DNA from: Planctomycetota bacterium
GTDB taxonomy: Bacteria > Planctomycetota > UBA8742 > UBA2392
Assembly (NCBI GenBank): GCA_019912315.1
Contig: JAIOJA010000016.1
Span: 1-64,000, forward strand
Direction of reading: 5' to 3'
DNA length: 64,000 bases
Numbering within the stretch: the stretch's first letter is position 1; every line of letters begins with the position of its first letter. The position numbers and the translations under genes were made by a program. The notes under the pieces were generated by a model, which saw nothing but the letters and a program-made list of their open reading frames with translations, made no database searches and had not been told where the DNA came from. Positions 7,990 through 15,276 of this stretch are shown here, piece after piece.

Positions 7990-10900
7990 CTAGCTGACGT
8001 TCACCGTACCCGCCGTCCCCGTGCCGCTGGCGAGGGCTTCCGTAACTGAGCCCGCCGCCTGGGTGACGTTCCCGGCGCCGGTCGCGTCCAGGTAGATATC
8101 GCCGCCGTCACCGTTCAGGGAAGCGCCGTTGGCACGAATGACAGCCGTGGCCGTCAGGATCACCGCGCTTTCGCTATTGGATCCGATGTTGAGGTTGCTT
8201 CCGCCATCTCCACCGGCCGTCGTCCCGACGCCGCCGTTGGCCGTAATCGTCCCGGAGATGGTAATCACACAGGTGACGGTGTTGTTGCCATAAATGTCGC
8301 AGGCTCCGCCGTTGCCGCCCGTAACACCGGTGCCGCCGTTCAGGCTGACCGTGCCGCTGACCAGCACGTCGTCGCTTTCGGCGTCGATGTCCAGGTAGCC
8401 GCCGAAGCCACCGTTGCCGGTGCCCGCGCCGTTGCCGCCGTTTGCGTTGATAACGCCGGACATGACCGTCGTGGCCCGGTAGGACGACCCACTGTAGTTG
8501 TCCAGGAACACGTTACCGCTGCCGGCGCCGCCGTTGCCGCTGTTGGTGGCGTTGCCGCCGTTGCCGTTGATGGTACCCGAGACAAGCACGTAGCCGCCAG
8601 GACCGCCGCCAAGGTCGGCGCCGATCATGATAAAGCTTGCCGCGTCACCACCGCCCGCGGGGCCGTTGCCGCCGTTGGCGTTGATGGTGCCCGTGAACTC
8701 GATCGTTTCGTTGGCGCAGTCCAGAGAGATATTGCCGCCGTCGCCACCGATGCCCGCGGTGCCACCCGTCGAGCCGGTGCCGCCGGAGCTGTTGAAGTTG
8801 CCACTGATGGTGGCCGGTCCGTAGAACATCCCGTCGACTGCGTTGTTGTAGCCATCGCCGCCGTTGGCCAGGGCGCTGTCGCCGCCACGCAGGTCGAGCT
8901 GGAGGTTGTCGCTCCAGAACGCGCCGTTGTTGCCGCAACTGAACTGTGCGTAGCCGCCAACACCGCCGTTGTTCGCCGCGCCGGCGCTGTTGCCGCCGCG
9001 TGCCGTGAAGCTGCCGCGCAGGATCGCGCTGCCTGAACCTGTGCCGGTGCCGTTGGGCGTGGCATCCAGATAGCCGCCGTCGCCGCCGACTCCCGCCGTG
9101 GCAAGGCCGCCGTTGGCTGTGACGTTGAGCGTGGCTTCGATCGTGGAACTGTTGTCGCTGGTATCGAGTTCGACATAGCCCCCATCGCCGCCGTTGGTTG
9201 AACCGGCGCCGCCGTCAAGCGTGGCGGTCACGCGCCAGATGGAGTGCCCGTATTGGTACTGCTCAAGGAGAACGTAGCCACCATCTCCGCCGTTGCCGGC
9301 AGGGGCCGCGCCACCGTTCGCCACGATGGTGACCGGGATGTTGTGGGCGATACCGCCGTAGCCCTCTTCGCCTGTGTAGCCCTCGAATCCGGCGCCGTCA
9401 CCGCCGCTGCCGGTCGCCGCGCCGGCCGTTCCACCGTTGCCGGTGATGCTGAACGAGCTGTTGATGATGTTGCTGTAGGCATAAACTTCGAGGTAGCCGC
9501 CACTTCCGCCGCTTGTGCCGCTGACCGCGTCGCCGCCGTGGCCGGTGTAGGTCACGCTGCTGTCGATCAGGTCCCCGCCGTAATTGTAACCGGGGTACAA
9601 GTATGAACCGTACACGCCGCCACCGCTGCCGGTCGCCGATGTCGTCGCATCCCCCCCGTTGCCGGTGTGGTTGATCACCACGTTGCGGGCAAGCGAGTAC
9701 AGGTAGCAGTAGAAGTAGCCACCCCAGCCGCCGGTGGTTCCTCCGTTGCCGCCGTTCGCGTTCGCCAGCACGTTCAGGTTGACGGTGTCGCCGTAAACGT
9801 AGACATCCCAGTCGTAGGCGTAGCCGCCGGTGGTCGTACCGTTGCCGCCATCCATGTCGAAGTCAAGGTCGAGGTTGGTGGCGTTGCCGTAGGCGTAAAT
9901 CTCAGCGTAGCCGTTGCTGCCGCCGTTCACGCCGGTGCCGCCGTCGGCGTGGTAGTCGATCCGGACGTTGGTCATGTCACCGTAGTCGTCGTTGCCGGAG
10001 TACAGGTAGCAGTCACCGCCGCTGCCGCCGTTGCCGCTGGTGGAGTTGCCACCGTTGCTCGTCTGGGACAGCACGAAGTTGGAGACGTGCGCATCAACGT
10101 AGAAGCCGTCGAAGTCGCCACCGCTTCCGCCGGTGCTGGTGCCGCCGGTGCCGCCGTTGCTGACGAGTGTGACGTTGACGTTGTTCAGGTTGCCGGAAAT
10201 GGACCAGTCCTGATCGCCGCCGCTGCCGCCGCTGGTGCCACCGTTGCCGCCGTTCATGATCAGGTTGAACCGCGAGTTGGTGAGGTCGCCGTAGACGTCG
10301 CCGTCAAAGTCGCCGCCGCTGCCGCCACTTCCGCCCGCGCTGCCCGTGCCGCCCTGGGTGGTAACGCTGCAGTCGAGGTTGTTGGCGTTGCCATACAGGT
10401 AGAAGTTCGGGCTGGTGCTGACGTTGCCGCCGTTGCCGGTCGCGCCGAGGGCGTTGCCGCCGTTCAGCATGGCGTTCAGCACAACGTTGGACGCGCTGCC
10501 GTAGTTGTTGGCCTCACCCGAGTACAGATAGAAGTAGCCCGACTGCCCGCCGTTGGCATTGGCCGAGTTGCCGCCATCAGCGTCCACCAGCAGCGTGACG
10601 TTGTAGATGTTGTGGTAGCCTTCGATGTCCGGGTATCCGCCGCTGCCGCCGTTGCCGGTCGCGCCGGTGGCGTCGCCGCCGTCACCCATGAAGTCCACCA
10701 GCACCTGGTTGAAGACCTGCCCGTAGCCGTACATGTAGGCCTGCCCGCCACTGCCGCCGTTGCCGCCGGCACCGTCGCCGCCGTCGGCGGTCACCACAAA
10801 CGCGAAGCTGTGAATGTCATAGGAGTCTACCTCGGCGTAGTTGGCGCTTCCGCCGGTCGTGCCGCCGTTGCCGCCCTGCAGGTTGGAAACCCACACGCCC

Positions 10901-11997
10901 CACACCGATTCGGCGTAGATGTAGCTGTAGCCGCTTGAGCCGCCCGCCGCGGAAGTGCTGTTACCGCCGGTGCTCTCGTTGATGGCGAATACTTCCGTGG
11001 CGCCGTAGGTTTCAATGTCCATGCCGTCGCCGCTGCCGCCGTTGCCCGTGCCGCCGTTGCCGCCGTTGCAGCGCACGCCCCACGCGATGTAGTGGGAAAC
11101 GCCGCTGACGGTCGTGGCTTCCATGTACGGTTGGCCGGCGCTGCCGCCGGTCGTGCTGCCGTTGCCGCCGTTGAACTGCAGAATCCCACCGCGGATGTAC
11201 GTGTCCTTGTACGAGTAGGTATCCACGTCGCCGCCGGACGTGCTGGTGGCGCCGGTGTCACCCAGGGCCGTGATGGTGCCGCCGATGTAAATCGAGCCGC
11301 GCAGCGCCTCAACAACGAGGTTGCCCGCGTTCTCGCCCGCGCCGGCGCTCAGGTTTACCGCGCCGTCGATCGTGATGGCCCCGCCCGTGGCGTAGCCGTT
11401 GATCAGGGAGAGGTACATGGCCGGGTTGCCCGCGCGGGTCGTAACGACGTTGCCGTCGATACGGATGTAATCACCCGCGCCCTGCGTGCGGATCACAAGC
11501 TGGGTTTCCGTCCCGGCCGCGTCGTTGATGTTCAGCGTCGCGCCGGCGGGAAGGTAGAAGTCCTGGTTGACCAGCGTGATTTCCGTGATGCCGCCCTGAA
11601 TGTTTGTGTCCGCAGGGTTGATCGCGATCAGCTCTGCGTAGGTCACAAGGTTGTCAAGAAGCACGGCCGCCGTCAGGAAGTTGGCGTTGATACTGGGACG
11701 GCTGCCGCCGTTACCGGTCGCAAGTCGCCCGTCGGTCACGTACACGTTCAGGTCGCCGCCGGAGCTGCCGCCGCCCGCAGTGGCCGAGCCGCCGGACAGG
11801 TCCATCGCAACGGTCATGCCCGTGAAGGTCGGACGTGCCGAGGGGGGAGGAGCATAGCCTCCGCCGCCGCCGCCGCCGCCACCGCCACCGTCGTCACTGC
11901 TGCTGCAGGCGCCGGTCACGAGCGCGAGCCCGGTAACGGCGACGAGCAGCCCGAGTTTCTGCCAACTCGATATGTTCTTAGGAGTTTCAGATTGCAT
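7990..11997 (-). CDS. Giant Gly-rich tandem-repeat lipoprotein
   Basis: 1335 residues. A signal peptide ends in the lipobox LVTGAC (C31), followed by a poly-Gly linker. About 200 residues of non-repetitive sequence come next. From about residue 270 to the end I count about 31 units of 31-37 residues. Each unit has a Gly-rich turn of the form GG[NTD]GGTxxGGSGG, then a strand-rich part with alternating Tyr, Asp, Val and Asn (for example YAEIYAYGNATNLDLDFDMD). The periodicity suggests a parallel beta-helix or a similar surface solenoid. Later units gain V-S-G-T-I-N-A-N-like strands as in autotransporter passenger repeats. No catalytic motif is seen. The start at ATG 11997 gives the proper signal peptide. 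Probably a cell-surface structural or adhesive protein; function unknown. Confidence 0.85.
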   Translation of the reverse strand: MQSETPKNISSWQKLGLLVAVTGLALVTGACSSSDDGGGGGGGGGGGYAPPPSARPTFTGMTVAMDLSGGSATAGGGSSGGDLNVYVTDGRLATGNGGSRPSINANFLTAAVLLDNLVTYAELIAINPADTNIQGGITEITLVNQDFYLPAGATLNINDAAGTETQLVIRTQGAGDYIRIDGNVVTTRAGNPAMYLSLINGYATGGAITIDGAVNLSAGAGENAGNLVVEALRGSIYIGGTITALGDTGATSTSGGDVDTYSYKDTYIRGGILQFNGGNGSTTGGSAGQPYMEATTVSGVSHYIAWGVRCNGGNGGTGNGGSGDGMDIETYGATEVFAINESTGGNSTSAAGGSSGYSYIYAESVWGVWVSNLQGGNGGTTGGSANYAEVDSYDIHSFAFVVTADGGDGAGGNGGSGGQAYMYGYGQVFNQVLVDFMGDGGDATGATGNGGSGGYPDIEGYHNIYNVTLLVDADGGNSANANGGQSGYFYLYSGEANNYGSASNVVLNAMLNGGNALGATGNGGNVSTSPNFYLYGNANNLDCSVTTQGGTGSAGGSGGSGGDFDGDVYGDLTNSRFNLIMNGGNGGTSGGSGGDQDWSISGNLNNVNVTLVSNGGTGGTSTGGSGGDFDGFYVDAHVSNFVLSQTSNGGNSTSGNGGSGGDCYLYSGNDDYGDMTNVRIDYHADGGTGVNGGSNGYAEIYAYGNATNLDLDFDMDGGNGTTTGGYAYDWDVYVYGDTVNLNVLANANGGNGGTTGGWGGYFYCYLYSLARNVVINHTGNGGDATTSATGSGGGVYGSYLYPGYNYGGDLIDSSVTYTGHGGDAVSGTSGGSGGYLEVYAYSNIINSSFSITGNGGTAGAATGSGGDGAGFEGYTGEEGYGGIAHNIPVTIVANGGAAPAGNGGDGGYVLLEQYQYGHSIWRVTATLDGGAGSTNGGDGGYVELDTSDNSSTIEATLNVTANGGLATAGVGGDGGYLDATPNGTGTGSGSAILRGSFTARGGNSAGAANNGGVGGYAQFSCGNNGAFWSDNLQLDLRGGDSALANGGDGYNNAVDGMFYGPATISGNFNSSGGTGSTGGTAGIGGDGGNISLDCANETIEFTGTINANGGNGPAGGGDAASFIMIGADLGGGPGGYVLVSGTINGNGGNATNSGNGGAGSGNVFLDNYSGSSYRATTVMSGVINANGGNGAGTGNGGFGGYLDIDAESDDVLVSGTVSLNGGTGVTGGNGGACDIYGNNTVTCVITISGTITANGGVGTTAGGDGGSNLNIGSNSESAVILTATAVIRANGASLNGDGGDIYLDATGAGNVTQAAGSVTEALASGTGTAGTVNVS

Positions 11998-12250
11998 GTA
12001 AATTCCCCAACGATTGCCCCGGCCCCAATCGCACTGCGACTGCGGGCCTGCGAATACATTTCCCACTGCCAGTGAGCGGCCAGTGTTTGTATTGACCCCG
12101 GGCTCCTGAGTCAAGTCTTACGTTTCGAAGTTGCGACTTTTGCACTTGGTGACTTTGGTGCATGTTGTTTACTGGCAGCGTTCCCCATCCCCGCCCTTTC
12201 CTTATAAGGAACGGTGTTACACTGAAGGGTGACTTGACCACGAGGTTCCC
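11998..12250. promoter_or_regulatory. Divergent promoter region with a perfect palindrome
   Basis: This 253-bp gap separates the divergent Gly-rich lipoprotein gene and pepP. A perfect 14-bp palindrome, TTCCTTATAAGGAA, lies at 12198-12211. It sits just before a possible -10 box, TACACT (12219-12224), for pepP. The position fits an operator. GAGG at about 12242 is the pepP ribosome-binding site. No gene is seen in the gap. Confidence 0.4.
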
Positions 12251-13645
12251 ATGAGCGCTGAATTCGATGCCGGCATCTTCAAACGCCGCCGGGCCGAGTT
12301 GATCAAACACATGCAGGACGGCGTTGCCATCTTTCCGGCCGCGCCCGAGTACCTGCGCAATGGCGACGTGCAGCACGACTACCGCCAGCACAGCGACTTC
12401 TACTATTTGACGGGCTTCTCCGAGCCCGGCTCATTGGCGCTGATCATCAAGGGACACGGCGAGCATCGCTTTGTGCTGTTCGTGCCCAAGCGCGACAAGC
12501 TGATGGAAATCTGGAACGGGCGCCGCGCGGGCCCGGAAGGCGCCGTCAGCCGCTACGGGGCCGACGCTGCTTACAAACTGGAAGAGATCGACGACAAAGT
12601 GCCCGAGTACCTGCGCAACGTACTGCGCATGTACGTTCACATCGGGGACGACGCGGGTTTTGACGCGCGGGTAACCCGCTGGCTGAACGCCGTGCGCCGC
12701 ATGAAGCGCCAGGGCTACAACGCCCCCACCGAGCTGCACGACCCCAGCGAGATTGTCCACGAAATGCGCCTGATCAAGAACGACGACGACCTGCGCTATA
12801 TGCGTCGCGCCGCCGAAATCACCGCGGAAGGGCACAACGCCGGCATGCGAGCAACCCGCCCCGGCATGTTCGAGTACGAAGTCCAGGCCGACATCGAGTA
12901 CATCTTCCGCAAGGGCGGCAGCCACCGCAACGGCTACGGCAGCATTGTGGCCGGCGGCGACAACGCGAATATTCTGCACTATCACGAAAACAACATGGTG
13001 CTGAACGACGGCGAATTGCTGCTGGTAGACGCCGGCGCCGAATACGGCATGTACAGCGGCGACGTCACGCGCACCTGGCCCATCAACGGCAAGTTCACCG
13101 AGCCCCAGGCCGAGGTCTACAACTGGGTTTTGCGCGCGCAGCTCGCGGCCATCGACAAGTGCCGCGAGGGCGTCATCTACCGCGACGTACACATGACGGC
13201 CGTGCGCGTGATAACGGAAGGCCTGCTGGCAATGGGGCTGCTGGAAGGCGACGTCGACGACATCATCGAAAAGCAGGAGAAGTGGGAAGAGGGTGTGCGG
13301 AACAAGACCATCGACCCTAAGGAAGAAACGGCGCCGCGCACCTACAAGGAATTCTACATGCACAACACCGGGCACTGGCTCGGCATGGATGTGCACGACG
13401 TGGGCAACTACAAGACCGGCGAAGACTGGGTGCCACTGCGCGCGGGCAACGTCCTGACCGTTGAGCCCGGCATCTACATAGCGGCCGGCCGCGACGACGT
13501 GCCCGACAAGTACAAGGGCATCGGCGTGCGCATCGAGGACGACGTGCTGGTCACCAAAGACGACCCGGACGTGCTGACGGATGGCGCCGTCAAGACCGTT
13601 GAGGATATCGAAGCCCTGATGGCCGAAGCCATGGCGAAGGCCTAG
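12251..13645 (+). CDS. pepP: Xaa-Pro aminopeptidase (M24B)
   Basis: 464 residues. It removes N-terminal residues that precede proline. The N-terminal creatinase/prolidase-like domain includes DYRQHSDFYYLTGFSEP (about 40-56), which is typical of PepP. The C-terminal pita-bread domain carries the dinuclear metal ligands: D260 in LLVDAGAEYG, D271 in SGDVTRTWP, H375 in HNTGHWLGMDVHD, E405 in VLTVEPGIYI and E429 in GVRIEDDVLVT. Length is close to E. coli PepP (441). GAGG lies 8 nt before the ATG. The stop codon TAG is the first part of a palindromic repeat element. Confidence 0.96.
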   Translation: MSAEFDAGIFKRRRAELIKHMQDGVAIFPAAPEYLRNGDVQHDYRQHSDFYYLTGFSEPGSLALIIKGHGEHRFVLFVPKRDKLMEIWNGRRAGPEGAVSRYGADAAYKLEEIDDKVPEYLRNVLRMYVHIGDDAGFDARVTRWLNAVRRMKRQGYNAPTELHDPSEIVHEMRLIKNDDDLRYMRRAAEITAEGHNAGMRATRPGMFEYEVQADIEYIFRKGGSHRNGYGSIVAGGDNANILHYHENNMVLNDGELLLVDAGAEYGMYSGDVTRTWPINGKFTEPQAEVYNWVLRAQLAAIDKCREGVIYRDVHMTAVRVITEGLLAMGLLEGDVDDIIEKQEKWEEGVRNKTIDPKEETAPRTYKEFYMHNTGHWLGMDVHDVGNYKTGEDWVPLRAGNVLTVEPGIYIAAGRDDVPDKYKGIGVRIEDDVLVTKDDPDVLTDGAVKTVEDIEALMAEAMAKA

Positions 13646-13767
13646 AGCCCCAGCCGAAAGGCTGGGGACACGCGGCGGGACGCCGCGTGAGCATCAATAG
13701 GATAGTGAATGCCGGCAGGATTCCGTCGCGTCCCGCGACGGTCCCCGGCCTTTCGGCCGGGGCTCTT
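13643..13767. repeat. Head-to-head palindromic repeat cluster of four hairpins
   Basis: Hairpin 1 is CCCCAGCC-GAAA-GGCTGGGG (13648-13667). Hairpin 2 is CACGCGGCG-GGA-CGCCGCGTG (13669-13689). Hairpin 3 is CGTCGCG-TCC-CGCGACG (13724-13740). Hairpin 4 is CCCCGGCC-TTTC-GGCCGGGG (13743-13762). Hairpins 3 and 4 are the inverted counterparts of 2 and 1, and the outer ends read AGAGCCCC and GGGGCTCT. This is a BIME-like arrangement of two copies of a two-hairpin unit. A single copy of the unit follows sufS at 37799. Confidence 0.85.
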
Positions 13768-14421
13768 ATGTTCAAAGCGATTCTCTGGGACATGGACGGA
13801 ACCATCGTCGACACGGAGCGTGTCGTGTGGACCGTCATGCAGTCTGCCTTCAAACATGCCGTAAAGATCGACCTGCCGGAGTCGCTGTTCGAGTCACTGC
13901 TCGGGCAGAGCGAGCTGGATTTCTACCGGCACATGGTTGACCGTTACTCGCTGACCGAGCGCGACGTACAGGCGATTCGCCTGAGCTTCGACCGGGACTA
14001 CATCCCGCTGCTGGCCGACGTTCCCGCGCTTCCCGGCGCGCTGGAAAAAGTCGTCGAGTTTCATGGACGCGCCCCACAGGCGCTCGTCACCGGCAGCACC
14101 TTCGCGCAGGCCGCGGCCGTGCTGGACGCGCTCAGTATCGCTGACCGCTTTCAGCACGTGGTCGCCTGTGACCAGTACAGCAGGGGCAAGCCGGACCCGG
14201 AGCCTTTCATACTCGCCGCGTCAAAGCTCGGTGTTGACCCGTCAAGCTGCCTGGTGCTTGAGGACTCGCCCAGCGGCGTGACGGCGGCCAAGGCCGCGGG
14301 CATGAAGGTCGTCGGCATCCACGAAGGCAACAAGGGCAAGTACGACATCAAGCACGCGGACCTTGAGGTCGCGACACTGCGCGACCTGCACTGGGACGAT
14401 CTCGTCTCGCGCTTCGCCTGA
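13768..14421 (+). CDS. HAD superfamily phosphatase / beta-phosphoglucomutase-like
   Basis: 217 residues. Motif I is WDMDGT, with nucleophile D8 and acid/base D10. Motif II is the Thr/Ser in VTGSTFAQ. Motif III Lys is in YSRGKPDPEPF. Motif IV is the acidic pair in VLEDSPSGVTAAKAAGM. The helical cap between motifs I and II marks subfamily IA, as in beta-phosphoglucomutase and phosphoglycolate phosphatase. The substrate is not predictable. I chose the start at 13768 because the motif I strand begins at residue 3. Codons upstream lie in the palindromic repeat. It follows pepP across that repeat and may share its transcript. Confidence 0.9.
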   Translation: MFKAILWDMDGTIVDTERVVWTVMQSAFKHAVKIDLPESLFESLLGQSELDFYRHMVDRYSLTERDVQAIRLSFDRDYIPLLADVPALPGALEKVVEFHGRAPQALVTGSTFAQAAAVLDALSIADRFQHVVACDQYSRGKPDPEPFILAASKLGVDPSSCLVLEDSPSGVTAAKAAGMKVVGIHEGNKGKYDIKHADLEVATLRDLHWDDLVSRFA

Positions 14422-14514
14422 GCCGCAAGTGCCGATCTCTGCGCCTCTTGCAGTTTTGTGGAACCCCGCGTTGCGACTTACGTTTCAAACAGAACGAAGT
14501 CGCGAGGTAAAGCA

Positions 14515-15066
14515 ATGAAACTTCTGATTGCGGGCGTGGTGTGTCTGGTCGCGGCTGTCGCCGGTACCAGCGCCTGGTGGCTGACGAACGCAGAGCCTGC
14601 GCCTCAGCCACAAGCCTGCGTGATCATCGACCCGACCATGGGGCGCGCGAAGCCCACTTGCTCAAGCTGCGGCGACGCCCGACACCCGACGCCGCCCCTG
14701 CTGCTTGAAGACTACAAACAACTGCTGAAGCAGTACGGGCTTGAGCCGATGACCGAATCCGCGGCGCTTGACTCACTGTGTTACTACGGCGTGCAGACGC
14801 GCGACATGGTCAAGCAGCACGGCGTGTTCGGGCTTGATGCCGAGCGAGAGGCCTTTCTGCGCGAAGAAATCACCCGCACACACGCGTTTCTGTCCGTTCG
14901 CGTCATCGACGAAAACGGCGTCGTGCGAGTCAGCATGATGCGCAAGAAGGCCGCATTCGACCAGCGCAGCCATCACGAAATTGACTCCGCGGTCGGCGTC
15001 ATCCCGCCCGAAATCAGCGGCACGCTGAAGCGGGTGGGGCTTTACCACATCTGGGCGCGCTTCTGA
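14515..15066 (+). CDS. Membrane-anchored protein of unknown function, ends at an in-frame TGA
   Basis: 183 residues to TGA. An N-terminal hydrophobic segment (about 2-22) is a signal peptide or anchor. It is followed by a Pro-rich linker and a CSSCGD motif near residue 50. The remainder is a soluble domain I do not recognise. The reading frame continues past the TGA (15064-15066) for 61 more codons in the same frame. The composition is coding-like and the sequence (FVAGPWFTVMKSGDDWKF) looks like a continuation of the same domain. The gene may be broken by a nonsense change, or may read UGA as selenocysteine. GCGAGG precedes the ATG. It lies 210 bp upstream of the DUF2330 gene. Confidence 0.65.
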   Translation: MKLLIAGVVCLVAAVAGTSAWWLTNAEPAPQPQACVIIDPTMGRAKPTCSSCGDARHPTPPLLLEDYKQLLKQYGLEPMTESAALDSLCYYGVQTRDMVKQHGVFGLDAEREAFLREEITRTHAFLSVRVIDENGVVRVSMMRKKAAFDQRSHHEIDSAVGVIPPEISGTLKRVGLYHIWARF

Positions 15067-15249
15067 GTGGACGGCGCCCACTTCGTGGCAGGACCGTGGT
15101 TCACGGTGATGAAAAGCGGCGACGACTGGAAGTTTCTGGAGGACATCCGCCTGACCGACGGCGAACACGTCGTGCGGGCGAAAGTTGAATACCGCGTCGA
15201 ACTGGACGCGCCAAACCCCGACGCGCACAGCGTCGTTGTGGAACACTAA
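15067..15249 (+). other. In-frame continuation beyond the TGA of the preceding gene
   Basis: 60 codons follow directly after TGA 15064-15066 in the same frame and end at TAA. The first codon is GTG and there is no ribosome-binding site of its own, so separate translation is unlikely. A 6-bp perfect stem, ACCGTG-GTT-CACGGT (15093-15107), begins 26 nt after the TGA. That is within the range of a bacterial SECIS. With read-through the product would be 244 residues. Confidence 0.5.
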
Positions 15250-15276
15250 GGCACGCCCGCCGAACGAAAGGCCGCC

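Noticed and set aside
9667..10938. 423-codon open frame on the plus strand with Val/Ala/Gly-rich repeats
   Set aside because: It is the complement of the Gly-rich tandem repeats of the lipoprotein on the minus strand. It has no ribosome-binding site and no natural protein composition.
8300..11200. Periodic GCCGCCGTTGCC-like spacing that could be mistaken for a CRISPR array
   Set aside because: The repeats are degenerate, of variable spacing and stay in the reading frame of the Gly-rich protein. No cas genes are present.
15064..15066. Firm claim of a third selenoprotein
   Set aside because: The stem-loop is suggestive, but the residue is not in a redox motif. Nonsense mutation or sequence error explains it as well, so I report it only as open.
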